Source of the DNA: Pseudonocardia xinjiangensis
GTDB lineage: Bacteria > Actinomycetota > Actinomycetes > Mycobacteriales > Pseudonocardiaceae
Assembly (NCBI RefSeq): GCF_012911925.1
Contig: NZ_JAAXKY010000036.1
Coordinates: 1-50,010 of the forward strand
Length of the DNA: 50,010 nt
Direction of reading: 5' to 3'
Under the pieces are notes generated by a model that saw nothing but the letters and a program-made list of their open reading frames with translations, made no database searches and was not told where the DNA came from. Every line of letters starts with the position of its first letter. Positions within the stretch are counted from its first letter, which is position 1. A program made the translations under genes and the position numbers. Of the stretch, positions 17,190 to 25,695 are shown one piece after another.

Positions 17190-18062
17190 TCAGCTGCGGG
17201 TGACCGTGGCCTCGATCAGGCCGTAGGGACGGTCCGCCGCGTAGAACACCTCGTTGTTGTTCTCGACGTCGAACGGGGACAGGTCGACGGCGAAGTGGTG
17301 CTTGTTCGGCGCCTGCAGGGTGATCTCCGCGATCCGCGGGTGCGCCTCCAGCACGGCCCGGCCCATCTCCCACAAGGTCTGCTGCAGTGCCAGGGAGTGC
17401 ACGGTGGCGTACTGCTCGAGCATGATCCGCCGGACGTCGGTGTAGCTCTTGGCCCAGTCCACGTCCCGGAAGCCGTCCCAGCCGCCGTCGGGGGCCGGGT
17501 CGTGGCGCCACTGGGCCACGAGTGCGGTGGCCATGATCCGGTCGTGCGCCTCGGGGAGGGTGGTGTAGCGGTCCTTGAGGAAGCCCGCGAACTCTGAGCC
17601 GGTGGACTTGAGCAGGACGAGGTCACGCAGGCCCGAGACCACCTGGGCGTGCCCGTCCTCCACCTCGGCGACGGCGGTGCGCACCTCCTGGCCCCGGCGC
17701 ACCCACGTGTGGTCGTGGCCGGCGCCGCCCACCTGCACGCGGTCCCAGGCGAACTCGTCCACGGCGATCCGGGCGCTGCTCACCGGTTCCACCGTCGACA
17801 CGAAGTGGCGGGCGAGGGTGAGGGCGTAGTCCTCGATCTCGCCCAGACCCTTCTCCTTGGCGAAGGCGTAGGCCGTGTTCTTCTGCGAGTCGGTGGGCAG
17901 GACCGCCTGCTGGTCACCGTGCAGGTACGCGTCCTCGAACGCGCCGCGCAGCGTCGTGGTGACCGTGACGTCGCGGATCTCGTGGCGGGAGGTCTCCCGG
18001 TAGATGCGGACCAGGCGGTTCTCCGCCTTCCCGTACTGGTGGCCTCCGAGCACGATTCCCAT
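17190..18062 (-). CDS. uox: Urate oxidase (uricase)
   Basis: This 290-residue cofactor-free oxidase converts urate, oxygen and water to 5-hydroxyisourate and hydrogen peroxide. The tunnelling-fold repeats are complete. The catalytic Lys12 (YGKAENR) and Thr57 (LPTDSQKNT) are present, and so is the conserved C-terminal block IAEITLQAPNKHHFAVDLSPF. There is no peroxisomal-type tail, as expected for a bacterium. The ATG follows the HIU hydrolase stop by 3 bases. It is the last gene of the OHCU decarboxylase-HIU hydrolase-uricase operon. The three consecutive steps from urate to S-allantoin are thus co-expressed. Confidence 0.96.
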   Translation of the reverse strand: MGIVLGGHQYGKAENRLVRIYRETSRHEIRDVTVTTTLRGAFEDAYLHGDQQAVLPTDSQKNTAYAFAKEKGLGEIEDYALTLARHFVSTVEPVSSARIAVDEFAWDRVQVGGAGHDHTWVRRGQEVRTAVAEVEDGHAQVVSGLRDLVLLKSTGSEFAGFLKDRYTTLPEAHDRIMATALVAQWRHDPAPDGGWDGFRDVDWAKSYTDVRRIMLEQYATVHSLALQQTLWEMGRAVLEAHPRIAEITLQAPNKHHFAVDLSPFDVENNNEVFYAADRPYGLIEATVTRS

Positions 18063-18065
18063 GTG

Positions 18066-18389
18066 TCAGCTCCCGCGATAGGTCGAGTAGGCGAACGGGG
18101 ACAGCAACAGCGGTACGTGGTGGTGCTCCCCCGCGTCGATGACGGCGAACGTGACGGCCACCTCGGGGTAGAACCCCTGCCGGCCGGTGGCGGCGAAGTA
18201 GCCGCCGGTGTCGAACGTGATCCGGTAGGTGCCCACGGGCAGGTCGGCGGCGAGGTCGCGGACGCGGCCGTCGGCGTCGGTGCGGGCCTGTGCCAGCAGC
18301 TCACCGCCGGGCAGCGCGTCGAGCCGGACCCCCACGTCCGCAGCGGGGCGGCCGAGCGCCGCATCGAGCACGTGCGTCGAGATGCTCAT
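18066..18389 (-). CDS. uraH: 5-Hydroxyisourate hydrolase (transthyretin-like)
   Basis: This 107-residue enzyme hydrolyses 5-hydroxyisourate to OHCU. Diagnostic features are the N-terminal STHVLDAALGRPAADV with catalytic His6, the internal arginine/tyrosine framework and the C-terminal tetrapeptide YRGS that separates the enzyme from transthyretin. The ATG at 18389 overlaps the TGA of a repeat-encoded mini-ORF (ATGA). A longer frame reading through the repeats is unlikely because the family always begins at this methionine. The gene is 3 bases ahead of urate oxidase. Confidence 0.95.
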   Translation of the reverse strand: MSISTHVLDAALGRPAADVGVRLDALPGGELLAQARTDADGRVRDLAADLPVGTYRITFDTGGYFAATGRQGFYPEVAVTFAVIDAGEHHHVPLLLSPFAYSTYRGS

Positions 18390-18549
18390 CGCACGGCCTC
18401 GCTGCGCTCGGCCGGCGCTGCGCGCAGGCACTGCACCGATGATTCGCTCGCAAGCTCGCTCATCGCACGCCCTCGCTGCGCTCGGCCGGCGCTGCGCGCA
18501 AGCACTGCACCGATGATTCGCTCGCAAGCTCGCTCATCGCACGGCCTCG
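18386..18549. repeat. Tandem 74-bp repeats encoding two overlapping mini-ORFs
   Basis: A 74-bp unit occurs twice head to tail (18387-18460 and 18461-18534) with only two differences, plus 15 bp of a third (18535-18549). On the minus strand each unit holds a 25-codon ORF: 18460-18537 and 18386-18463. Both begin MSELASESSVQCLRAAP and end at TGA overlapping the next ATG. The chain is OHCU decarboxylase stop, mini-ORF 1, mini-ORF 2, HIU hydrolase start, each joined by ATGA. Because 74 is not a multiple of three, each step shifts frame. Whether the peptides are made is unknown. Confidence 0.9.
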
Positions 18550-19022
18550 GCCGGAGCCAGGAGCCGGTCGAGCCGGATCCGGTTGATGGCGGCCAGTTCG
18601 GTGAGCGCCACGGCCCGCTCGGTGGCGGGGTCGTGGGACAGCCGGGCGCGCAGGGTGGCCAGCAGGTCCTCGGCGCTGCGGCCGGTGGCACAGACCAGGT
18701 ACACGTGGCCGAACCGTTCCTCGTAGGCCCGGTTGCCCTCGTCCAGCGCGGCCAGCACGTCCGCGGCGGCGTCGCCCACACCGCTCTGTTCGCGGCGGGA
18801 CTGCCCGCCGGCCTGCCGGTCACCGATCCGGGGGTGGCCCGCCAGCGCGGCGTCGAGGTCGGCGTCGTCCAGCGCCGCGGCTGCGGCCGTGTGCAGGGCG
18901 GTGGTCGAGGCGTACGGCCGGCCCGTCGCCACCGCCCGCGCCCAGCGCGGTGCCGAGCAGCAGGTCAGCAGCGTCCGTTCAGCCTCGGGCAGCGGCAGCG
19001 CGTTGAACGTGTGCAGGTCCAC
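18534..19022 (-). CDS. uraD: OHCU decarboxylase
   Basis: This 162-residue all-helical enzyme decarboxylates 2-oxo-4-hydroxy-4-carboxy-5-ureidoimidazoline to S-allantoin. The family signature GHPRIG, with catalytic His63, is present. So are the N-terminal FNALPLPEAERTLLTCC and the C-terminal FGHVYLVCATGRSAEDLLATL helix. The GTG start at 19022 was chosen because homology begins at LHTFNALP; an upstream extension would run into prfC. The last codons, including the stop, lie at the start of the 74-bp repeat array. First gene of the urate operon, 95 bp downstream of prfC on the same strand. Confidence 0.92.
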   Translation of the reverse strand: MDLHTFNALPLPEAERTLLTCCSAPRWARAVATGRPYASTTALHTAAAAALDDADLDAALAGHPRIGDRQAGGQSRREQSGVGDAAADVLAALDEGNRAYEERFGHVYLVCATGRSAEDLLATLRARLSHDPATERAVALTELAAINRIRLDRLLAPAEAVR

Positions 19023-19117
19023 GCGGGTCCTTCCGTGCGAGGCGAGGCTCCACCGGGCGGCCGCCGCCGGATCGTCTCGCCCGCCCACCGTATCCACGTA
19101 CGCGGAGCGCACGAGGT

Positions 19118-20758
19118 TCAGCGCTCGGACGACCCCGCGGGCAGAGCGTCGAGCACCAGACCGTCGAACTTCCGCCGGATCGTCTCCAGCCGCCACTTGT
19201 TGCTGAACAGCGCCAGCACCGCGCCGTCGGCCCGGCGGGTGAGGACCTCCACCTCGCTCTGGCCCTTGAGCAGCTCCGCTCCCGCCGCGTCGGTGCGGCG
19301 GGTGACGGAGTAGCTCAGCGTTTCGAGGGTGACCGGGGCCCGGAACTCCGACTCCAGCCGGGCGGTGACCACCTCGAACTGCAGCGGGCCCACCGCCGCG
19401 AGCACCGGTGCCTGGTCGCCGCGCAGGTCAGAGCTCAGTACCTGGATGACGCCCTCGCTGTCGAGCTGCTCGATCCCCCGCCGGAACTGCTTGTAGGTGC
19501 CGGCGTCGGCGCCGCGCACCACGGCGAAGTGCTCGGGCGCGAAGCTCGGGATGGCCGGGAACTGCACCGGCTCCGTGGAGTAGAGCGTGTCACCGGGCCG
19601 CAGTGCACCGGCGTTGACCAACCCGACGATGTCGCCGGGGAAGGCCTCCTCCACGGTGGTGCGCTGCTGGCCGAACACGGCCTGGGCGTACTTCGTGGCG
19701 AACGGGCGCCCGGTGGCGGCGTGGGTGAGCACCATGCCGCGCTCGAACCGGCCAGAACAGATCCGGACGAACGCCATCCGGTCGCGGTGGGCGCGGTCCA
19801 TGCCCGCCTGCACCTTGAACACCAGCCCGGACGTGGACGCCTCCAGCGGGCGCGGGTTGCCCTCGGCGTCGTCGCGGGCCTCGGGCGCGGGGGCGAGCTC
19901 GACCAGCGCATCGAGCAGCCGGGCGACGCCGACGCCGTTCAACGCGGCTCCGAAGAGCACCGGGGTGGCCGTGCCGGTGAGGAAGTCCTTCTCGTCGAAC
20001 CCGGCGCCGATCTCCTCCAGCAGCGCGAGCTCGTCCTGCGCGGCGGCCCAGTACTGCGGCTCCTCCGCGGCGATGACCTCGGCGGGCACCAGCTCGGTGG
20101 TGGCGCGGGTGGCCCCGCCCGCGGTACGCGAGTAGCGGCGGAACTCCCCCGTGGCGACCTCGACCAGCCCGCGCAGCTCCCCGGCCACCCCGACCGGCCA
20201 GGTGACCGGCATCGGGCGCAGCCCGATCGTCTGCTCCACCTCGTCGAGCAGCTCGAGCGCCTCGCGCCCCGGCCGGTCCCACTTGTTGACGAAGGTGAGC
20301 ACCGGGATGCCGCGGGTGCGGCAGACGTCGAACAGCTTGAGGGTCTGCGGTTCCAGGCCCTTGGCCGCGTCGAGCAGCATCACCGCGGCGTCGACGGCGG
20401 CGAGCACGCGGTAGGTGTCCTCGGAGAAGTCGCCGTGGCCGGGAGTGTCGAGCAGGTTGATCACGCAGTCGCGGTAGGCGAACTGGAGCACCGCGGAGGT
20501 GACCGAGATCCCCCGCTTGCGCTCCATCTCCATCCAGTCCGACGTGACCCCGCGCCGCCCGGACTTGCCGTGCACGGCACCGGCCTCGTCGATCACCTCG
20601 GCGTAGAGCGCCAGCGCCTCGGTGAGCGTGGACTTGCCCGCGTCGGGATGGCTGATCACCGCGAACGTCCGTCGCCGTCCCGCTTCGACCGCAATACGAG
20701 CGTCGCCCGATACCCGGGCCGACTCCCCCGCCGACTTCTCCACCACAGCTCCAGACAT
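19118..20758 (-). CDS. prfC: Peptide chain release factor 3
   Basis: This 546-residue translational GTPase recycles RF1/RF2 from the ribosome after termination. The G motifs are intact: G1 SHPDAGKST (36-44), G3 DTPGHGD (104-110) and G4 NKWD (158-161). They are followed by domain II and the RF3-specific C-terminal domain (GPLQFEVVTARLESEFRAPV, LFSNKWRLE). The length is usual for RF3. The GDARIAVEAGRRRTFAVISHPDAGKST beginning separates it from EF-G. It is the only core information-processing gene in the window and is probably unrelated to its catabolic neighbours. The intergenic region before the urate operon is short, so some read-through is possible. Confidence 0.96.
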   Translation of the reverse strand: MSGAVVEKSAGESARVSGDARIAVEAGRRRTFAVISHPDAGKSTLTEALALYAEVIDEAGAVHGKSGRRGVTSDWMEMERKRGISVTSAVLQFAYRDCVINLLDTPGHGDFSEDTYRVLAAVDAAVMLLDAAKGLEPQTLKLFDVCRTRGIPVLTFVNKWDRPGREALELLDEVEQTIGLRPMPVTWPVGVAGELRGLVEVATGEFRRYSRTAGGATRATTELVPAEVIAAEEPQYWAAAQDELALLEEIGAGFDEKDFLTGTATPVLFGAALNGVGVARLLDALVELAPAPEARDDAEGNPRPLEASTSGLVFKVQAGMDRAHRDRMAFVRICSGRFERGMVLTHAATGRPFATKYAQAVFGQQRTTVEEAFPGDIVGLVNAGALRPGDTLYSTEPVQFPAIPSFAPEHFAVVRGADAGTYKQFRRGIEQLDSEGVIQVLSSDLRGDQAPVLAAVGPLQFEVVTARLESEFRAPVTLETLSYSVTRRTDAAGAELLKGQSEVEVLTRRADGAVLALFSNKWRLETIRRKFDGLVLDALPAGSSER

Positions 20759-20836
20759 CAGACCGCCGATCCTACGCGGCGGCCTGTCGCCCCCCGACGT
20801 CCGTGGTCGGCCACGGCGGCCCTGACCGGGCGATCG

Positions 20837-21838
20837 TCACGACAGTGCCGGGATGACCTCGCGCTCGAACAGCTCCAGGCTCGACCGGTCGTGGGCCGCG
20901 CCCGGGAACACGAAGATCCCGTACGCCAGACCTCGCCGCTGCATGCCCTCGAGCCGCTCCACGATCTGCTCCGGCGTCCCGCAGGAGGCGACCGAACCGT
21001 TGCGCAGGAACCGCTGGACGAACGCCTCGGCGCCGTCCTCGCCCAGCACCGGCGCGAGCCGCGCCCGGTGCGCCGCGATCCGCTCCTCGACCTCGGACTC
21101 GGTGGACCCGGCCATCACGTAGTACACGGTGGAGCGCACGATCGCGTCGAAGTCGGTGCCGACGTCGCGGCAGTGCCGGGCCAGCACCGCCGACTTGCGC
21201 GCGAAGCCCTCGGGCGAGCCGTCGAAGTTCGTGTACCGCGCGTACCGGGCGGCGATCCTGAGGGTGACCTTCTCGCCCTGGCCCGCGATCCACAGCGGGA
21301 TGCCGCCGTCCTGCAGGGGCAGCGGGCGCACGATCGCGTCCTCGACCTGGTAGTGCTTGCCGCGGAGCGTTGCCCGGCCCGTGGTCCAGGCCTGCCGCAT
21401 GATCGCGACGCCCTCCTCGAGCATCCCGAGCCGGTCCCGGGCGGGCGGGAAGCCGTAGCCGTACGCGGTCCACTCGGCCTCGTCCCACCCGGCGCCCACA
21501 CACATCTCGAGGCGCCCACCGGAGACGATGTCGCAGGTGGCCGCCACCTTCGCCAGGTAGGCCGGGTTGCGGAAGCCGATGCACGTGCAGACCTGGCCCA
21601 GCCGCACCCGTCCGGTCACGGCGCCGAAGGCCGCCATGAGGCTCCACGCCTCGTGCGTCCCCGTCTCGTCGGGAGGGGGCGTGGGGAGGGCGTGGAAGTG
21701 GTCGTTGACCCAGATCGACTCCCAGGGACCGGCGTCGGCGTGCTGCGCCAGGCCCTTCATCACGTCCCAGTGCGCTGCCGGGTGGATGCCCGCCAGGTCG
21801 TGGCTCCACCCCTGTGGCACGAACATCCCGAACCGCAT
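20837..21838 (-). CDS. LLM-class F420/flavin-dependent oxidoreductase
   Basis: This 333-residue protein has the bacterial luciferase-like TIM-barrel fold. Typical segments are the N-terminal MRFGMFVPQGW, IWVNDHF, VRLGQVCTCIGFRNPAYLAKVAATCDIVSGGRLEMCVGAGWDEAEW, and the helix GTPEQIVERLEGMQRRG near the C-terminus. In actinobacteria most such proteins use coenzyme F420, but the substrate cannot be inferred. The ATG at 21838 is preferred over the GTG 6 bases earlier because GGGGAG lies 7 bases upstream of the ATG and only 1 base from the GTG. It stands alone between prfC and the GMC oxidoreductase, on the same strand as both. Confidence 0.87.
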   Translation of the reverse strand: MRFGMFVPQGWSHDLAGIHPAAHWDVMKGLAQHADAGPWESIWVNDHFHALPTPPPDETGTHEAWSLMAAFGAVTGRVRLGQVCTCIGFRNPAYLAKVAATCDIVSGGRLEMCVGAGWDEAEWTAYGYGFPPARDRLGMLEEGVAIMRQAWTTGRATLRGKHYQVEDAIVRPLPLQDGGIPLWIAGQGEKVTLRIAARYARYTNFDGSPEGFARKSAVLARHCRDVGTDFDAIVRSTVYYVMAGSTESEVEERIAAHRARLAPVLGEDGAEAFVQRFLRNGSVASCGTPEQIVERLEGMQRRGLAYGIFVFPGAAHDRSSLELFEREVIPALS

Positions 21839-21948
21839 ACCCACGCTCCCCGAGGACGACCGATCACGACCGTACGTCGCGGGGAGGGCGGGAGACGGGC
21901 CGGCGACGTGCTGTCGATCACGGCGGACCGTCGCCCGCCCCCATCCGG

Positions 21949-23613
21949 TCAGCTCGCCGCGAGCGGCTCCCGCACCGAACGCTCGGCGGCGATGTGGTCG
22001 GCGACCCGGCAGGCCAGCGCGGCGATGGTGAGCGTCGGCCCGACGGCGCCCGCGGTCGGGAAGACGGCGCTGCCCGCGACGTAGAGGTTGGCGCTGCCGT
22101 GCACACGGCAGTCGGCGTCGACCACGCCCTGGCGCGGGGAGGTTGCCATCCGCAGCAGACCCATCTGGTGGGTGCCGTCGGTGAAGGGCATGTCGTCGAT
22201 GCGCGCCGCGTCGGCCATGTCGACCGTGCCGTAGCCGAGGCGGGCGAACTCCTCGCCGATCAGCTCCATGCTGCGGCGGATCCGGGCCCGGTCGTCGGTG
22301 GACACGCCGTAGTGCACCTGCAGGCGCCGCTGGCCGAGCTGGTCGCGATCACGCGAGAGCGTGACGCGGTTGGCCGGGTCCGACGACTGCTCGGCGTCGA
22401 ACCGCAGGCGGCAGGTGGCGCCGTCCAGCGGCATGAACGACGGCAGGATGCGACCGCCCGTGATCCGGGGAGCGGCCCAGGACACGGCGAACCTGCCCAC
22501 CCGCCGCCAGTCGTGCGCGACGTTGCCGATGTGCTGCCCCAGGCCGGACGTGCTCGCGTAGCGCGCGTGGGTGCCGGCGGACTTGAAGCCGAGCCGGGCC
22601 CGGTTCAGCGCGTAGTAGGTGAGGGAGAACGTGGACAGCAGCCCGTCCCCGTGGCTGGGGTCCATCGGGTCGGGGAACCACAGCGCCGCCTTGAGGTTGC
22701 CCAGCTCGTGGCGGGCCTGCGCCGCGGCGGTGAGCGCGAGCTTGCGCCGGGCGTACACACCGTCGCGGGTGGCCACGTAGCCGAGCGCGAGGTTGCGCCC
22801 CAGCTCGCTCAGCACGACCGTGCCGACCTCGCCGACCGGGTGGGTCATGTAGTGCCGTCCGACCTGGTCGTACTCGTTGCCGATGCCCGCGGGCGACTGC
22901 CGGTCGGACGCCAGCAGGATCCGGGCCGACTCCAGGCCACCCGCGGCGAGGACGTAGGTGCGCGCCACCACCGTGATTTCGACGCCGGGGCGCGGCGCGA
23001 CGACCGCCTCGGTGATCGCCCCGCTCACCGGGTCGCGCTCCAGGCGCACGACGGTGGCCTCCACCAGCAGCCGGACGTTGGCGGCCCCGGCCAGCGCCCG
23101 CATCCGGCCGGCGAAGCTGGTGGGCGGGCTCCACCGCCAGGTCGAGTCGACGTCCAGTGTCTCGGACGGCAGGGGAGCGAAGAGCGGGAAGCCCGAGCGG
23201 GCCGCGGAGTACTCGTACTCCCCCGCCTGCAGGTGGCGCTGCGCGCGCCGGTAGAACGGTTCCAGCTCCGGTCCGGAGACCGGCCATCCCGCGCTGTCCA
23301 GCCACTCGCGCGGCCCGAGGTCGAGGTCGTCCAGGGGGGAGCAACGCCCGCCCCATACGACGCTCGTGCCGCCGAGGCGCTTCTGCCGGACGGCATCGAG
23401 GGGATCGTGCGGGTCGACCGTCTCGCCCCGGTAGGTGTCGGCCTGCCGCGGACCGAACCGCTGGCCGCCACCCTCGACGACCACCACGTCGACGCCACGG
23501 TGGGCGAGCTCCGCGGCCACCACCGCCCCAGCCGGCCCGGTGCCGATGACACAGACATCGGCCGACACGCGGCCTCCGGGCGTGATCCCGCGAGCATCGG
23601 TCAACACGTGCAC
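21949..23613 (-). CDS. GMC-family FAD-dependent oxidoreductase
   Basis: This 554-residue protein has an N-terminal dinucleotide-binding motif VIGTGPAGAVVAAEL (about 22-36) and a glutamate at VVVVEGG for the FAD ribose. A GGTSVVWGG segment follows, then the GMC C-terminal domain (DGTHQMGLLRMATSPRQGVVDADCRVHGSANLYVAGSAVFPTAG) with the expected active-site His. It should oxidise an alcohol, possibly a sugar or cyclitol hydroxyl, to a carbonyl. No signal peptide is seen, so it is cytoplasmic. It diverges over 71 bp from a DegT-type aminotransferase. Oxidation followed by transamination is the pattern used to install amino groups on sugars and cyclitols. The GTG start at 23613 is plausible. Confidence 0.87.
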   Translation of the reverse strand: MHVLTDARGITPGGRVSADVCVIGTGPAGAVVAAELAHRGVDVVVVEGGGQRFGPRQADTYRGETVDPHDPLDAVRQKRLGGTSVVWGGRCSPLDDLDLGPREWLDSAGWPVSGPELEPFYRRAQRHLQAGEYEYSAARSGFPLFAPLPSETLDVDSTWRWSPPTSFAGRMRALAGAANVRLLVEATVVRLERDPVSGAITEAVVAPRPGVEITVVARTYVLAAGGLESARILLASDRQSPAGIGNEYDQVGRHYMTHPVGEVGTVVLSELGRNLALGYVATRDGVYARRKLALTAAAQARHELGNLKAALWFPDPMDPSHGDGLLSTFSLTYYALNRARLGFKSAGTHARYASTSGLGQHIGNVAHDWRRVGRFAVSWAAPRITGGRILPSFMPLDGATCRLRFDAEQSSDPANRVTLSRDRDQLGQRRLQVHYGVSTDDRARIRRSMELIGEEFARLGYGTVDMADAARIDDMPFTDGTHQMGLLRMATSPRQGVVDADCRVHGSANLYVAGSAVFPTAGAVGPTLTIAALACRVADHIAAERSVREPLAAS

Positions 23614-23684
23614 CGAGGGTAGAGCAAGGCCGGTTTCGTCCCCCCTTCCGGTTCCGTGGAGACTCAGGCCCCGGAGGTACGTAG

Positions 23685-24815
23685 ATGCGATTTCGGGAGA
23701 TGGGTGCGGCCGTGCGGGTGCTGGCCCGCAACGACCTGGCCCGCTACAGCGGCGGCGGCACGTCCGAGACGTCCCGCTTCGAGGCCGAGCTGGGCCGGAT
23801 GCTCGGGGTCGAGCACGCGCTGGCGGTGAACAGCGGCACGAGCGCGCTCATCGGTGCGCTGGTCGGCGCCGGGATCGGGCCGGGCGACGAGGTGCTCGTG
23901 CCGGCCTTCACGTGGGTCGCCACAGCCGCGGCACCGCTGGCGGTCGGCGCCGTGCCGGTGCTGGTCGAGATCGACGCGAGCCTGACCATGGATCCGGCCG
24001 ACCTCGCCCGCAAGATCACGCCGAACACCCGCGCGGTGATCCCGGTGCACATGCTCAACCTCGTGTGCGACATGGACGCGATCATGAAGGTCGCCGCGGA
24101 GCACGACATCGTGGTGATCGAGGACACGTGCCAGGCGATCGGCGTGCGCCACCACGGCCGCCGGGTCGGGTCGATCGGGCACGTCGCGGCGTTCAGCTTC
24201 AACCAGCACAAGAACATCACCTGCGGTGAGGGTGGCGCGGTCGTCACCAACGACCGGCGCATCCACGCGCGGGCCGCGATGCACCACGACGTCGGCAGCT
24301 ACGAGCGGCCCGGCTGGATCGAGACCGAGGCCTTGTTCCCCGGCGTCAACCACCGCATGCCGGAGCTCTCGGCCGCCGTTCTGCGCCCCCAGCTCGCCGC
24401 GCTCGACGCCCAGCTGGACCGCAGGCGACGGCGCCGGCAGATGGTGCTCGACCGGATCGCGTCCGGCCCCTGGCGGGGGGTGGCCACGGCACCGCACCAC
24501 GACGAGCCGGACGCCGTCGGGCTCGCCCTGACCTTCGACGACCCGGAGCGGGCCCGCACGTTCGGCGCGCTGCGGGGAGCTCGCCGGCTGATCGACAGCG
24601 GCCGACACGTCTACACCAACTGGCAGTCGGTCCAGGCCAAGCGCTCCTACCACCCGCTGTTCGACCCGCACGGCTGGGCGGGCCGCGAGGTGGACTACGG
24701 CCCGGACGCCTGCCCGGCCACGCTGGAGATCCTCTCCCGCACCTGCTCCGTGGAGCTCGCCCCGGAGGTGCCGACACCCGCGTTCCGGTTCCTGACCAGG
24801 GCGATGGGCCGCTGA
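23685..24815 (+). CDS. DegT/DnrJ/EryC1/StrS-type PLP-dependent aminotransferase
   Basis: This 376-residue aminotransferase acts on keto-sugars or keto-cyclitols. The PLP site is visible: NSGTSALIGAL for the phosphate, Asp147 in VIEDTCQAIG, and the Schiff-base Lys176 in FSFNQHKNITCGEGGAV. VPAFTWVATAAAPLAVGAVPVLVEID is the family core. The long C-terminal domain with the TNWQSV and YGPDACPATLEILSRT segments is typical. A strong GGAGG precedes the ATG by 7 bases. Its only functional partner in sight is the divergent GMC oxidoreductase. No sugar-nucleotide, glycosyltransferase or antibiotic gene adjoins, so the product is unknown. Confidence 0.88.
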   Translation: MRFREMGAAVRVLARNDLARYSGGGTSETSRFEAELGRMLGVEHALAVNSGTSALIGALVGAGIGPGDEVLVPAFTWVATAAAPLAVGAVPVLVEIDASLTMDPADLARKITPNTRAVIPVHMLNLVCDMDAIMKVAAEHDIVVIEDTCQAIGVRHHGRRVGSIGHVAAFSFNQHKNITCGEGGAVVTNDRRIHARAAMHHDVGSYERPGWIETEALFPGVNHRMPELSAAVLRPQLAALDAQLDRRRRRRQMVLDRIASGPWRGVATAPHHDEPDAVGLALTFDDPERARTFGALRGARRLIDSGRHVYTNWQSVQAKRSYHPLFDPHGWAGREVDYGPDACPATLEILSRTCSVELAPEVPTPAFRFLTRAMGR

Positions 24816-24840
24816 CCCCCGCCACGACGACGGGCTCCGG

Positions 24841-24880
24841 CACGGGCCGACCTCGTCCCCGAGGGGTGGGTCAGCCCGTG
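24841..24880. terminator. Bidirectional terminator-like hairpin
   Basis: CACGGGCCGACC (24841-24852) pairs with GGTCAGCCCGTG (24869-24880) with one internal mismatch, around a 16-base loop that itself contains CCCC/GGGG. It lies in the 55-bp gap between the convergent aminotransferase and MerR genes and covers the MerR stop codon. No U-tract follows on either side, which is usual for high-G+C actinobacteria. Confidence 0.55.
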
Positions 24881-25278
24881 TCGGAGATCTGGCGCCTGCT
24901 CTCCCCCGCCAGCCTGCGGAGCTCCCGTGACAGCATCTCCAGGCCCTGCACCTGGGCGCGCAGTGCCTCCACCCGGCTGTCGACCGCGGTGCGGAACACG
25001 CCGAGCCGTCCGGCCAGCTCGGCGGTGACCCGGGCGTCGTCGCCGAGGTCGTCCTCCAGCGCGTCCATGGTGGCGAGCAGCTCACGCAGCTGCTCCAGGC
25101 TGAAGTCGAGCGGCCGGAGCGTCTTGACCAGCACCAGCCGATCGATGTCGGCCTCCGTGTAGAGGCGGAAGCCGCCTGCCGAACGCTTCGATGGCACGAC
25201 GAGCCCGACCTCGTCCCAGTGCCGGATCGTCCGCAGCGACAAGCCCACTCGCGTGGCGACCTCGCCGATCTGCATCAC
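24871..25278 (-). CDS. MerR-family transcriptional regulator
   Basis: This 135-residue regulator has the N-terminal MerR winged helix (QIGEVATRVGLSLRTIRHWDEVGLV, then the wing RSAGGFRLYTEADIDRL) at residues 3-50. A long dimerisation coiled coil follows (about 80-125, VEALRAQVQGLEMLSRELRRLAGESRR). There are no cysteines in the effector region, so it is not a metal- or redox-sensing member. The GTG at 25278 has AAGGAA 8 bases upstream; the adjacent ATG at 25275 is equally possible. It diverges from a decayed AhpD-like gene, which may have been its former target. Confidence 0.9.
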   Translation of the reverse strand: MMQIGEVATRVGLSLRTIRHWDEVGLVVPSKRSAGGFRLYTEADIDRLVLVKTLRPLDFSLEQLRELLATMDALEDDLGDDARVTAELAGRLGVFRTAVDSRVEALRAQVQGLEMLSRELRRLAGESRRQISDTG

Positions 25279-25431
25279 TCTCGTCGTTCCTTCCCAGCGA
25301 GTTGACCGAGCTTAGCCGCCGACCCGGGCCCGGCAGCGGCACGACGCTCGGCAGATCCACACGGATCCCGGCGGCCGTCTGTCACATCCGCGGCCGCCCC
25401 ACCGTCCTGGTGGTGGATCCGGTGCGAGGCG

Positions 25432-25695
25432 GTGGTCACCTGGCGCGAGGCGCCGTTCTTCACCCCCGCCGAGCGCGCCGCCCTCGCCCTCACCGAGGAG
25501 GCCACCCGGCTCGACGCGCACGGGGTGAGCGAGGAGGTCTGGACCGAGGCGGCCGCACACTACGACCCGCCGACCCTCGCCGCGCTCGTCACGGCGATCG
25601 CCACGATCAACGCCTGGAACCGCATCGGCGTGACCCTGCGCCTCGTGCCCGGCTCCCACCGGGGCGCCGCTGCTACTTCTGGGGCGACCGCGTGA
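25432..25695 (+). pseudogene. 5'-truncated AhpD/carboxymuconolactone decarboxylase-family gene
   Basis: The translated segment WREAPFFTPAERAALALTEE, followed by DPPTLAALVTAIATINAWNR, is the C-terminal half of the AhpD-like/CMD family (Pfam CMD). The N-terminal half, which holds the redox CxxC motif and general-acid His, is absent. Upstream frames between 25280 and 25430 give no AhpD-like sequence. The frame has no convincing start or ribosome-binding site, and its 3' end overlaps the convergent MftD-like gene by 23 bp. It is best read as a remnant after deletion. Confidence 0.7.

Noticed and set aside
18066..18527. Longer HIU hydrolase reading back through the repeat units
   Set aside because: The family starts at the STHVLD region, and the upstream part is repeat-derived arginine-rich sequence. 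ATG 18389 overlaps the preceding stop in the same way as the other coupled genes.
18386..18549. Tandem repeat considered as a CRISPR array
   Set aside because: There are only two full units that abut without spacers, and no cas gene is present. Units are 74 bp and start codons link them to the flanking operon.
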